The notes below the pieces were generated by a model. It did not search any database. It was not told where the DNA came from and was given only the letters and a program-made list of their open reading frames with translations. Positions 8,056-15,345 of a stretch of DNA of 32,822 nucleotides are shown here, one piece after another. The stretch covers positions 1,119-33,940 of the forward strand of contig DGVM01000021.1 of NCBI GenBank assembly GCA_002395925.1, written 5' to 3'. This DNA is from Bacteroidales bacterium UBA4284. Lineage in GTDB: Bacteria; Bacteroidota; Bacteroidia; Bacteroidales; UBA932. Position 1 is the first letter of the stretch. The number at the start of each line of letters is the position of its first letter. The translations under genes and the position numbers were made by a program.

Positions 8056-8462
8056 TGGAAGAAATCACTCACAAAGGCAGGATTACTGCTATCGACCCCG
8101 AGATTACCACCATCGAGATTATCTCCGAGGCTGCGTGCTCGTCCTGCCACGCCAAGGGGCTGTGCAGCCTGGGCGACAGCAAAGTCAAGGAAATCCAGGT
8201 CCGCACGAGCGCCTGGACGCCCCGCCAGGTAGGCGACGAGGTGGAGGTGGCCCTGCGCAAGGCAATGGGATACAAGGCCGTATTCATCGCATACGGACTG
8301 CCGCTCGTAGTGCTCTTCGCCGCTCTTTTGATCTTGAATGCATTGGGAGTAGGAGAGTTGTACGCCGGACTCGGCGCCATCGGAGCGGTGTTGCTGTGCT
8401 ACCTCGTCATATTCCTGTTCCGCAATAAGTTAAGCAAAGAATATACATTTTACCTGAAATGA
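8055..8462 (+). CDS. RseC/MucC-like SoxR-reducing system protein
   Basis: A 135-residue membrane protein of the RseC family. A short N-terminal domain contains a cysteine cluster (ACSSCHAKGLCS, about residues 28-39). Two membrane segments follow (about 75-95 and 100-122). RseC family members occur with Rnf or Rsx complexes, where they help keep SoxR reduced in Proteobacteria; in Bacteroidota this gene regularly precedes rnfB, as here. It overlaps dnaB by one base and rnfB by four, so it is translationally coupled to both. The exact role in this organism is inferred from context. Confidence 0.88.
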   Translation: MEEITHKGRITAIDPEITTIEIISEAACSSCHAKGLCSLGDSKVKEIQVRTSAWTPRQVGDEVEVALRKAMGYKAVFIAYGLPLVVLFAALLILNALGVGELYAGLGAIGAVLLCYLVIFLFRNKLSKEYTFYLK

Positions 8463-9442
8463 CCAACACCATCATCTGGACCGTCGTAATCCTCACGGTC
8501 CTCGGTCTTGTGCTTTCCCTGGTCCTGTTCTGGATAGCCAGGAAGTTCAAGGTTGAGGAAGACCCCAGGATAGACGACATTGAAAAAACTCTTCCCGGCG
8601 CCAACTGCGGCGGATGTGGATTTGCCGGATGCCGTGCCTTCGCAGATGCCGCCGTCAAGGCAGGCAACCTCGACGCCAACTACTGTCCCGTGGGCGGCGC
8701 AGAAGTAATGAAGAAGGTCGCCGCTATCCTCGGATGCGAAGTCGCGGAGACGGCGCCCAAGGTTGCCGTGGTCCGCTGCAACGGCAGCTGCGAAGCCCGC
8801 CCCCGCATCAATAACTACCAGGGCGAGCAGAGCTGCAAAGTCAAAGCGGCTCTTTACGGAGGCGATACCGGCTGCCTGTTCGGCTGCCTGGGCTGCGGCG
8901 ATTGTGTTGCCGCATGCCAGTTCGGCGCCCTCAGCATGGATCCTGTCACAGGCCTGCCCGTGGTAGATGAATCCAAGTGTACCGCTTGCGGCAAATGCGT
9001 GGCGACCTGTCCCAAGCGCATAATCGAGCTCCGTCCCAAGGGACCCAGGGGCATGCGCGAGTACGTCTCCTGCATCAATAAGGACAAAGGCCCTGTCGCA
9101 AAGAAAGCCTGCGCATCTGCCTGCATAGGTTGCGGTATATGCGAAAAGACTTGTCAGCATGGAGCGATCACCGTCACCGACAACGTGGCGTACATCGATC
9201 CGGACAAGTGCAAGCTTTGCCGCGAGTGCGAGGCCATGTGTCCTACCGGTGCCATCCACGGCGCAGGATTCCCCAAGCCTCTCGACAAAGATGCCGTAAA
9301 GAAGCGCATCGCAGACCGCAAGGCACGTGCCGCCGAGGCCGCCAAAGCCGCCGCTGAGGCAGCAAAGGCCGCCGCAGAAGCTCCTGCAGAGGCTCCCGCC
9401 CCCGTTGAACCTGAGGTAAAAAAGGAGGAAAACAATGGCTAA
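8459..9442 (+). CDS. rnfB: Rnf complex subunit B, polyferredoxin
   Basis: A 327-residue electron-transfer subunit. Residues 1-30 are one membrane anchor. The Fe-S domain GANCGGCGFAGC (about 45-56) with a later cysteine in YCPVG is the RnfB/NQR-type cluster site. Four ferredoxin motifs follow: CLGCGDCVAAC, CTACGKCVATCP, CIGCGICEKTC and CKLCRECEAMCP. RnfB accepts electrons from reduced ferredoxin and passes them to RnfC and NAD. The last 45 residues are an unusual Ala/Glu/Pro-rich tail (repeated EAAKAAA units). It overlaps rnfC by 8 nt in a compact rnfBCDGEA operon. Confidence 0.96.
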   Translation: MTNTIIWTVVILTVLGLVLSLVLFWIARKFKVEEDPRIDDIEKTLPGANCGGCGFAGCRAFADAAVKAGNLDANYCPVGGAEVMKKVAAILGCEVAETAPKVAVVRCNGSCEARPRINNYQGEQSCKVKAALYGGDTGCLFGCLGCGDCVAACQFGALSMDPVTGLPVVDESKCTACGKCVATCPKRIIELRPKGPRGMREYVSCINKDKGPVAKKACASACIGCGICEKTCQHGAITVTDNVAYIDPDKCKLCRECEAMCPTGAIHGAGFPKPLDKDAVKKRIADRKARAAEAAKAAAEAAKAAAEAPAEAPAPVEPEVKKEENNG

Positions 9443-10784
9443 ACTGACATTCTCCATCGGCGGTATCCATCCTGCCGACAATAAGATAGCCCGCGATTGC
9501 AAGATCGAGGTGCTTCCCCTGCCGGATAGGGTATATGTGTCGATGTTCCAGCATCTCGGTGCCATGGCCAAACCCGTCGTCGCAGTCGGCGACACCGTCA
9601 AGGCCGGACAGATTATAGCGGAACCCGGCGGCTTCATCTCCGCCTACATTCACTCTCCCGTGAGCGGAGTGGTGCGCGGCATCGGCCCCCGCAAGGACCT
9701 TGCAGGCTTCATGCAGATGCACATCGAGATCGAAGTTCAGGGCGACGAATGGGCAGAAGGCATCGACCTTACCCCCGACCTTGTGACTACCGTTCCCGAC
9801 GACCGCGACTTCATCCTCGACCGCATCAAGATGAACGGAGTCGTTGGTCTGGGAGGCGCTACTTTCCCCACCCACGTCAAACTCAATCCGCCGCCCGGCA
9901 AGGTGGCAGAGTGCCTGATACTCAACGGTGCCGAGTGTGAACCTTATCTCACCAGCGACTATCGTATCCTCCTCGAGAGGACCGACGAAATAGTGGTCGG
10001 CGCCGCTATCATGCAGAAGGTTCTCGGCGGATGCCGCTGCGTCATAGGCATCGAGGAGAACAAGCCCGAGGCAATCGAGGCCGTACGTTCTTCCGTCGCC
10101 CGCCTCGGCTATCCTTCCATGGAAGTAGCGGTTCTCAAAAAACGTTACCCGCAGGGAGGAGAGAAGCAGCTCATCGACGCCGTGATGCACCGCCAGGTTA
10201 AGTCCGGCGGCCTTCCTATCGACGTAGGCGCCGTAGTGCAGAACGTTGCAACTTCGCTCGCCGTTTACGAGGCTGTACAGAAGAACAAGCCTCTGGTAAC
10301 CAATGTGCTTACCGTCACCGGCGATGTCCTCGCTCCCGAGGCCCAGCACAATTACCTGTTCCGCATCGGCGTACCCCTTTCTTTCATCGCGCAGCATGCA
10401 GGCGGCGTACCCGAGGGAGCCGTTAAGATAGTGAGCGGCGGCCCCATGATGGGAAAAGCCATCGCCAACCTTGACGCCACTACCGTAAAGGGTTCGTCTT
10501 CTATCCTCTACCTCGGTGAGGACACGCTTCGCAAGCCCCAGAGCCCCTGCATACGCTGCGGCCGTTGCGCCGACGCCTGTCCCATGGGACTCGAGCCTTT
10601 CCTGCTCAAGAGCCTGTACAACGCAGGCGACGTGGCTGCGCTGGAGCAGAACGCTGCGCAGGACTGCATCGAGTGCGGTTGCTGCCAGTACAGTTGTCCT
10701 TCCTATATACCCCTGCTCGACAACATCCGTATGGCCAAGGGCCAGGTAATGGGTGTCATCAGGGCCAGAAACGCAAAAAAATAA
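9435..10784 (+). CDS. rnfC: Rnf complex subunit C, NADH/FMN-binding
   Basis: A 449-residue subunit. The N-terminal domain (FSIGGIHPADNK) is followed by a biotinyl-lipoyl-like segment and the NADH/FMN-binding core (about 130-340), with VGLGGATFPTHVK. The C-terminal ferredoxin domain carries CIRCGRCADACP and CIECGCCQYSCP, enough for two [4Fe-4S] clusters. RnfC is the peripheral NAD-reducing or NADH-oxidising module of the ion-pumping Rnf complex at the inner membrane. Length is normal for short-form RnfC. It starts inside the end of rnfB and is followed by rnfD after 3 nt. Confidence 0.97.
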   Translation: MAKLTFSIGGIHPADNKIARDCKIEVLPLPDRVYVSMFQHLGAMAKPVVAVGDTVKAGQIIAEPGGFISAYIHSPVSGVVRGIGPRKDLAGFMQMHIEIEVQGDEWAEGIDLTPDLVTTVPDDRDFILDRIKMNGVVGLGGATFPTHVKLNPPPGKVAECLILNGAECEPYLTSDYRILLERTDEIVVGAAIMQKVLGGCRCVIGIEENKPEAIEAVRSSVARLGYPSMEVAVLKKRYPQGGEKQLIDAVMHRQVKSGGLPIDVGAVVQNVATSLAVYEAVQKNKPLVTNVLTVTGDVLAPEAQHNYLFRIGVPLSFIAQHAGGVPEGAVKIVSGGPMMGKAIANLDATTVKGSSSILYLGEDTLRKPQSPCIRCGRCADACPMGLEPFLLKSLYNAGDVAALEQNAAQDCIECGCCQYSCPSYIPLLDNIRMAKGQVMGVIRARNAKK

Positions 10785-10787
10785 CCT

Positions 10788-11771
10788 ATGGATAAAGTGA
10801 CAGTTTCCCCGTCGCCGCACGTGCATTCTCCTGCGACTACCAACAGGATCATGCTCGACGTGTGCATTGCGCTCATGCCGGCGATTATCGTTTCCATACT
10901 GTTCTATGGCTGGCCGGAGCTGCTGGTTCTCGCCGTGAGCGCCGTCAGCTGCGTGTGCCTGGAGTGGCTTATCGCAAAATTCCTCATGAAGCGTCCCGAG
11001 CTTTTCAACGGCGCTTCCGCTCTGGTTACTGGCCTTCTGCTGGCCATGAACCTGCCTTCCACCACTCCCTGGTGGGTGGTCGTCATAGGCGCAGTGGTTG
11101 CCATAGGAGTTGCAAAGATGTCCTTCGGCGGTCTGGGCCAGAACCTCTTCAATCCGGCCATCACCGCCCGAGTATTCCTGCTCATTTCCTTCCCGGTGTA
11201 TATGACCAACTGGGCTATGCCGGACGGTTTCATATCTTCCGTTGATGCAGTTTCTGGAGCAACGCCCCTCGGTCTCATCAAGGAAGGGCTCAAGTCGGGC
11301 CTTACCATTCCCGATATACTTGCCCAGAATAATCTTACGGCGTCCTCCATCGTCCGTGATATCGGTGGCAGCGGCGGCGAAATCTCCGCTATCGCGCTTG
11401 TCCTTGGCTTCTGCTATCTGCTTGTCCGCAAGGTGGTAAAGCCTTGGATTCCCCTTAGCATCCTTGGTACCATTGCCGCTATCGCCGCAATTTTCCATGG
11501 CATCGATCCCGCACATTTCACCGGAGCCAATTTCAATCTCATCACCGGTGGCGTGCTCCTGGGTGCCCTTTTCATGGCTACAGACTATGTTACTTCTCCT
11601 ATGAGCAACTGGGGAGGAGTCATCTACGGTTTCGGCATCGGCTTGATAGTAATGATGATACGTTACTTTGGCTCGTATCCCGAGGGTATGTCGTTCGCAA
11701 TTCTCATCATGAACTGCTTCGTGCCACTTATCAACAGGGCGTTCCATCAGAAAAAATACGGGAGGGCATAA
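10788..11771 (+). CDS. rnfD: Rnf complex subunit D, membrane flavoprotein
   Basis: A 327-residue integral membrane protein of the NqrB/RnfD family with about nine to ten hydrophobic segments. The covalent FMN site is visible as SGATPL, with T159 the expected attachment residue by homology. RnfD is one of the membrane subunits through which electrons and ions pass. It sits between rnfC and rnfG at 3-nt spacings, in the common order B-C-D-G-E-A. Nothing is missing or truncated. Confidence 0.96.
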   Translation: MDKVTVSPSPHVHSPATTNRIMLDVCIALMPAIIVSILFYGWPELLVLAVSAVSCVCLEWLIAKFLMKRPELFNGASALVTGLLLAMNLPSTTPWWVVVIGAVVAIGVAKMSFGGLGQNLFNPAITARVFLLISFPVYMTNWAMPDGFISSVDAVSGATPLGLIKEGLKSGLTIPDILAQNNLTASSIVRDIGGSGGEISAIALVLGFCYLLVRKVVKPWIPLSILGTIAAIAAIFHGIDPAHFTGANFNLITGGVLLGALFMATDYVTSPMSNWGGVIYGFGIGLIVMMIRYFGSYPEGMSFAILIMNCFVPLINRAFHQKKYGRA

Positions 11772-11774
11772 GCT

Positions 11775-12329
11775 ATGGCTGCACAATCGAATCTTAAGAA
11801 TATGGCCCTGAGCCTCACGCTCGTGTGCCTTGTGTGTTCCGCACTGCTGGGTGGCGTTTATGCCATGACCAGCGGTCCGATTGCCGATGCGCAGGCTGCC
11901 AAGACGGCCTCTTCCATCGCCCGTGTGCTTCCCGAGTTCTCTTCGGAGCCGCAGAAGATGAGCGTCAACGTCGAGAATGTGGATTATACTTATTATTCCG
12001 TTCCCGGCGCCGGCATCGCCGTCATCTCTTCCGTAGGAGGCTTCGGAGGTCCACTTACCCTCATGGTCGGAATCGACGAGCAGGGCCTTGTGGTCAATTC
12101 CGTCGTCCTCTCACACAGTGAAACTCCCGGACTTGGCGCCAAGTGCGCCGAGGAGTCTGCTTTTACCGAGCAGTTCCGTGGCTGGGATCCCGCACAGAAG
12201 GTGCTTGCCGTACGTAAGGACGGCGGCGAAGTGGATGCGATTACTGCTTCCACCATCACCTCGCGTGCCTACGCGGCTGCTATAGCCAATGCTTACAAGG
12301 TTTATCTTAATCTGAAGGGCAATGAGTAA
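11775..12329 (+). CDS. rnfG: Rnf complex subunit G, FMN-binding
   Basis: A 184-residue protein with one N-terminal membrane segment (about 8-30) and a periplasmic FMN-binding domain. The flavin attachment motif near the C-terminus reads DAITASTITS, with T160 the expected FMN-linked threonine. The usual form is S/T-G-A-T, so this copy has A-S in place of G-A before the threonine, a small variation that should still permit flavinylation. It overlaps rnfE by 8 nt. Confidence 0.94.
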   Translation: MAAQSNLKNMALSLTLVCLVCSALLGGVYAMTSGPIADAQAAKTASSIARVLPEFSSEPQKMSVNVENVDYTYYSVPGAGIAVISSVGGFGGPLTLMVGIDEQGLVVNSVVLSHSETPGLGAKCAEESAFTEQFRGWDPAQKVLAVRKDGGEVDAITASTITSRAYAAAIANAYKVYLNLKGNE

Positions 12330-12903
12330 GTTAGGATTGATTACAAAGGGATTCCTTAAAGAGAACCCCACTTTCGTGCTGGTGCTCGGCATGTGTCCGA
12401 CCCTCGCCACCACCACTTCCGCCATGAACGGCCTGGAAATGGGTCTTGCAACCATGTTCGTGCTCATTCTCAGCAATATAGTCATTTCTCTGATTGCTCC
12501 TGTGGTGCCCGACAAGGTGCATATCCCGGTTTATATCGTGGTTATCGCAACCTTCGTAACCTTGCTTCAGCTGCTCATGCAGGCTTATGTGCCCGACGTG
12601 TACGAGACCCTTGGTCTGTTCATTCCGCTGATTGTTGTGAACTGCATCGTACTTGGACGCGCCGAGGCTTTCGCAAGCAAGAACAGCGTCGGTGATTCCG
12701 CGCTCGACGGCATAGGCATCGGCCTTGGCTTCACGGTTACGCTCACCATCATCGGCATCGTGCGCGAGATTCTGGGCAGCGGCTCCGTTTTCGGCTGGAA
12801 GTTCATCTCCGGAGACGGTATCCTCGCCTTCGTTATGGCTCCGGGCGCATTCCTTGTGCTGGGATATCTTATGGTTCTGTTCAATGAATTGGCTAAGAGG
12901 TAG
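12322..12903 (+). CDS. rnfE: Rnf complex subunit E
   Basis: A 193-residue membrane protein with about six hydrophobic helices, of the RnfE/NqrD family. Family marks include GLITKGFLKENPTFVLVLG at the start, GLFIPLIVVNCIVLGRAEAF in the middle, and a conserved cysteine in a helix. Together with RnfA it forms the inverted-topology pair in the membrane core thought to hold a shared Fe-S centre. It begins inside rnfG and is followed by rnfA after 2 nt. Confidence 0.95.
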   Translation: MSKLGLITKGFLKENPTFVLVLGMCPTLATTTSAMNGLEMGLATMFVLILSNIVISLIAPVVPDKVHIPVYIVVIATFVTLLQLLMQAYVPDVYETLGLFIPLIVVNCIVLGRAEAFASKNSVGDSALDGIGIGLGFTVTLTIIGIVREILGSGSVFGWKFISGDGILAFVMAPGAFLVLGYLMVLFNELAKR

Positions 12904-12905
12904 TT

Positions 12906-13508
12906 ATGGAATATTTGCTCATTATCGTTTCTGCGATATTCGTCAACAATATCGTACTTGCGCAGTTCCTTGGAATCTGTCCGTTCATGGGCGTGTCCAA
13001 CAAACTGAGTACGGCTACCGGCATGTCCGGCGCAGTGGCTTTCGTCATAACGCTTGCCACCGTCGTCACATACCTCATCAACAAGTTCCTCCTTGTTCCT
13101 TTCGGCCTTGAGTTCCTGCAGACCATCGCTTTCATCCTGGTCATAGCGGCTCTTGTGCAGATGGTCGAGATCGTGCTCAAGAAGATAAGCCCTTCGCTTT
13201 ATCAGGCCCTGGGTATCTTCCTGCCTCTGATTACCACCAACTGCGCCGTTCTCGGTGTGGCTATTACTGTGGTTACTAAGGAATTCACCTTCGGCAGTGC
13301 GGCTCCCCACATGCTTAACCTCGCCCAGTCCACCGTGTATGCATTCGCAACATCGCTGGGTTACGGTCTTGCAATGGTGCTGTTTGCCGGCCTTCGCGAG
13401 CAGCTTGCCCGCAGCAATGTGCCAGCCTCCTTCAAGGGGCTGCCCATCGCATTCATCACCGTGGGTATCATGGCAATGGCATTCCTGGGCTTCTCTGGTA
13501 TAGTTTAA
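12906..13508 (+). CDS. rnfA: Rnf complex subunit A
   Basis: A 200-residue membrane protein with about six helices, homologous to RnfE but of the RnfA/NqrE branch. Typical elements are FVNNIVLAQFLGICPFMGVS at the N-terminus and ITTNCAVLGVAI in the middle, both with conserved cysteines. It completes the rnfBCDGEA set, so the organism should make a whole Rnf complex for ferredoxin:NAD coupling. ispF starts 1 nt after its stop and is probably read from the same transcript. Confidence 0.95.
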   Translation: MEYLLIIVSAIFVNNIVLAQFLGICPFMGVSNKLSTATGMSGAVAFVITLATVVTYLINKFLLVPFGLEFLQTIAFILVIAALVQMVEIVLKKISPSLYQALGIFLPLITTNCAVLGVAITVVTKEFTFGSAAPHMLNLAQSTVYAFATSLGYGLAMVLFAGLREQLARSNVPASFKGLPIAFITVGIMAMAFLGFSGIV

Positions 13509-13509
13509 T

Positions 13510-13989
13510 ATGGCTGTAAGAGTCGGTCAGGGTTTTGACGTTCATCGGCTGCAGGAAGGCCTGCCGATGTGGCTTTGTGGCGTACGTGTGCCGTCGCCTG
13601 TGGGCTTTGTGGCCCATTCCGACGGAGACGTCGCCATCCATGCGCTTTGCGACGCTCTGCTCGGTGCCCTGGCTCTCGGAGACATAGGACATCTGTTCCC
13701 CGACACCTCAGACGAGTTTGCAGGCATAGACAGCAAGATTCTCTTGTCGCGTGTGCTGGCACTGGTGCGCTCCGAGGGCTGGGATATTGTCAATGCCGAC
13801 ATTACCATCGCCCTGCAGGCCCCGAAGATTGCTCCGTACGTGCTTCAGATGCGCGAAAGCCTTGCTGCAGTATGTGGTGTGGAACTGTCTGCGATAAGCG
13901 TAAAGGCTACTACGACAGAGCGTTTAGGCTTTGTCGGAAGGGGTGAAGGCTGCGAAGTTTGGGCAATTGTGTTGATTGAGAAAAAATAA
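13510..13989 (+). CDS. ispF: 2-C-methyl-D-erythritol 2,4-cyclodiphosphate synthase
   Basis: A 159-residue enzyme of the MEP isoprenoid pathway, which makes the cyclic diphosphate from CDP-ME-2-phosphate. The start VGQGFDVHRL holds the metal-ligand Asp and His. The HSDGDVAIHALCDALLGA motif holds the third metal ligand and other active-site residues. The end TTTERLGFVGRGEGCE is the conserved substrate and trimer region. Length is normal. It is the last protein gene of the Rnf transcript; the tRNA promoter begins right after its stop. Confidence 0.97.
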   Translation: MAVRVGQGFDVHRLQEGLPMWLCGVRVPSPVGFVAHSDGDVAIHALCDALLGALALGDIGHLFPDTSDEFAGIDSKILLSRVLALVRSEGWDIVNADITIALQAPKIAPYVLQMRESLAAVCGVELSAISVKATTTERLGFVGRGEGCEVWAIVLIEKK

Positions 13990-13990
13990 T

Positions 13991-14021
13991 TTTGCTTTTT
14001 ATCAAAAGAATTGTACCTTTG
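13991..14021 (+). promoter_or_regulatory. Bacteroidota promoter for tRNA-Gln
   Basis: TTTG at 13991-13994, a 19-nt spacer, and TACCTTTG at 14014-14021 fit the Bacteroidota housekeeping promoter (TTTG-N19-TAnnTTTG) fully. The tRNA starts 12 nt downstream. Confidence 0.85.
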
Positions 14022-14033
14022 CAGTCCCAACAT

Positions 14034-14104
14034 TGAGATATGGTGTAATGGTAGCACTACAGATTCTGGCTCTGTCAGTGAGGGTTCGAATCCTTCTATC
14101 TCAA
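14034..14104 (+). tRNA. tRNA-Gln, anticodon CTG
   Basis: The sequence folds as a full cloverleaf. Acceptor TGAGATA (14034-14040) pairs with TATCTCA (14097-14103), and the discriminator A is at 14104. The D arm has GTGT/GCAC. The anticodon stem ACAGA/TCTGT closes the loop TTCTGGC, with anticodon CTG at 14066-14068. The T arm carries GGTTCGAATCC. U1-A72 is typical of glutamine tRNAs. CCA is not encoded. It reads CAG codons. Confidence 0.95.
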
Positions 14105-14109
14105 CTTCA

Positions 14110-14143
14110 AGAGGTCGATCAAGCGTGATCGACCTCTTTTTTT
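14110..14143 (+). terminator. Rho-independent terminator after tRNA-Gln
   Basis: A perfect 12-bp stem, AGAGGTCGATCA paired with TGATCGACCTCT, has an AGCG loop and is followed by seven T (14137-14143). It is one of the strongest terminators in the window. Confidence 0.95.
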
Positions 14144-14151
14144 GTGCTTCC

Positions 14152-14183
14152 ATTGTTCGATATTGTTTTTTAGGGTATATTTG
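14152..14183 (+). promoter_or_regulatory. Bacteroidota promoter for the cyclophilin lipoprotein
   Basis: TATATTTG at 14176-14183 matches TAnnTTTG. ATTG at 14152-14155 lies 20 nt upstream as a weak -33 element. The start codon is 27 nt downstream. Confidence 0.7.
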
Positions 14184-14210
14184 CATAGCGACATAAAACC
14201 ATTGACATAT

Positions 14211-14900
14211 ATGAAGAAAATCAGTATTATGCTTGCCGCGCTGATGGTCCTGGCCGGATGCGGCAACAATGCCAACAATGGCAACAGCACCAGTGATGGC
14301 AACGCCGCCGACGGCGAGTCTGCACAAATCGAAAACACCGATAAAATCGAAACACTTGCAATGAAACAATTGGAACATCTTCCGGAAGAACCGGTATTCG
14401 ACATCGTTACATCCATGGGTACGATCAGAGTCAAACTGTACTCCGACACGCCCAAGCACAGGGACAATTTTGCCAAACTGGCCCTTAACGGCTACTACAA
14501 CGGCCTTCTTTTCCACAGGGTCATCAATGACTTCATGATTCAGGGCGGCGATCCTCTGTCGAAGGATTCCTCCAATAAGGCCAAGTTCGGCACCGGCGGC
14601 CCCGGCTACCAGATTGAGGCGGAAATCCGTCCCAACCATCACCATAAGAAGGGAGCCCTTGCCGCAGCCCGCAAAGGCGATATAGCCAATCCCCTCAAAG
14701 AGTCCAGCGGCTCGCAGTTCTACATCGTCCAGAGTGAGACCGGATGCCGTCATCTTGACGGAGAATATACCATCTTCGGTGAGACCCTGGAGGGACTCGA
14801 CGTGATAGACAAGATCGCAGCCGTGCCGACCGATCCTCGCGGAGTCCCGGAGCGTCCGGTACACATCGCCTCCGTAAAATTGGTGAGCGAGCTCGAGTAG
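14211..14900 (+). CDS. Cyclophilin-type peptidyl-prolyl cis-trans isomerase lipoprotein
   Basis: A 229-residue protein. The start at 14211 is chosen because it gives a clean lipoprotein signal (MKKISIMLAALMVLAGCG, lipobox cysteine at residue 17); a longer frame opens at 14142 but crosses the promoter. A low-complexity Asn/Gly/Ser linker follows. The cyclophilin domain then runs from about residue 60, with VTSMGTIRVKLY, FHRVINDFMIQGGDP and SSGSQFYIVQ carrying the usual active-site Arg, Phe, Met and Gln. It should speed proline isomerisation in proteins at the periplasmic or outer membrane. It stands alone, between two strong hairpins. Confidence 0.94.
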   Translation: MKKISIMLAALMVLAGCGNNANNGNSTSDGNAADGESAQIENTDKIETLAMKQLEHLPEEPVFDIVTSMGTIRVKLYSDTPKHRDNFAKLALNGYYNGLLFHRVINDFMIQGGDPLSKDSSNKAKFGTGGPGYQIEAEIRPNHHHKKGALAAARKGDIANPLKESSGSQFYIVQSETGCRHLDGEYTIFGETLEGLDVIDKIAAVPTDPRGVPERPVHIASVKLVSELE

Positions 14901-14974
14901 TTTGGCACAGGCTTTGCTATAAAGTTTAACCGAATAGTTTTTTCATAGGTTAAATTTTAGGTTAGAATTGCAAG

Positions 14975-15010
14975 CGCCCCGCGTCGAGAGATGCGGGGCG
15001 TGTTGTTTCT
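14975..15010 (+). terminator. Likely terminator after the cyclophilin gene
   Basis: CGCCCCGC (14975-14982) pairs perfectly with GCGGGGCG (14993-15000) across a 10-nt loop, followed by the T-rich TGTTGTTTCT. The tail is weaker than at 14143. A smaller inverted repeat, TTTAACC and GGTTAAA (14925-14954), precedes it. Confidence 0.65.
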
Positions 15011-15172
15011 GAGGCGAGGTTCCAAGCAACGGGATAAGCTGCGCTCACAATAGCCATTCTGACATTTATTTAATAATCAGTGCGTAGATAGACCTGAATT
15101 GGTTGCCCTAACTTTTGGCTTGCGCTGCTATATTTTTATAGTTGTTCAAAAACATAAAAAAGACTGGCAACA

Positions 15173-15198
15173 TTCAAGAAAACCTTCTGTTTCTTGAA
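15173..15198 (-). terminator. Inverted repeat, possible terminator of the LRR lipoprotein gene
   Basis: TTCAAGAAA and TTTCTTGAA form a perfect 9-bp stem with an 8-nt loop. On the minus strand a TTTTTT run follows after about ten bases, further than usual. It lies about 150 nt past the gene's stop. Confidence 0.4.
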
Positions 15199-15345
15199 CT
15201 GGATGTTCTGGAAGTCAGACCCAAGAACCCGGGAATGAATGCCCGGAAGAACGATCTTATATGTCTCGTTTCTGGGCGCTCTTGAAGTTCAGCCAATCCA
15301 GGCATTGTCACCGATAATCATGGGCTCAGTGATTCTGATACTTCT

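Larger units (their letters stand above)
14901..15345. other. Non-coding gap of 445 nt between convergent genes
   Basis: No supported gene is present. The gap holds the hairpin at 14975-15000, an A+T-rich stretch, and a perfect 9-bp inverted repeat at 15173-15198 (TTCAAGAAA and TTTCTTGAA, 8-nt loop). Read on the minus strand, that repeat is followed within about 10 nt by a run of T, so it may terminate the large minus-strand gene. On the minus strand 15120-15310 has short open stretches broken by stops, with no recognisable protein. Confidence 0.5.

Noticed and set aside
9243..11786. Open frame of 847 codons on the minus strand across rnfBCD
   Set aside because: The plus strand carries certain Rnf genes. 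The minus-strand product has no known motifs and spans several plus-strand gene borders.
14011..14196. 61-codon open frame over the tRNA and terminator
   Set aside because: It reads through tRNA-Gln and the terminator hairpin; no protein features.
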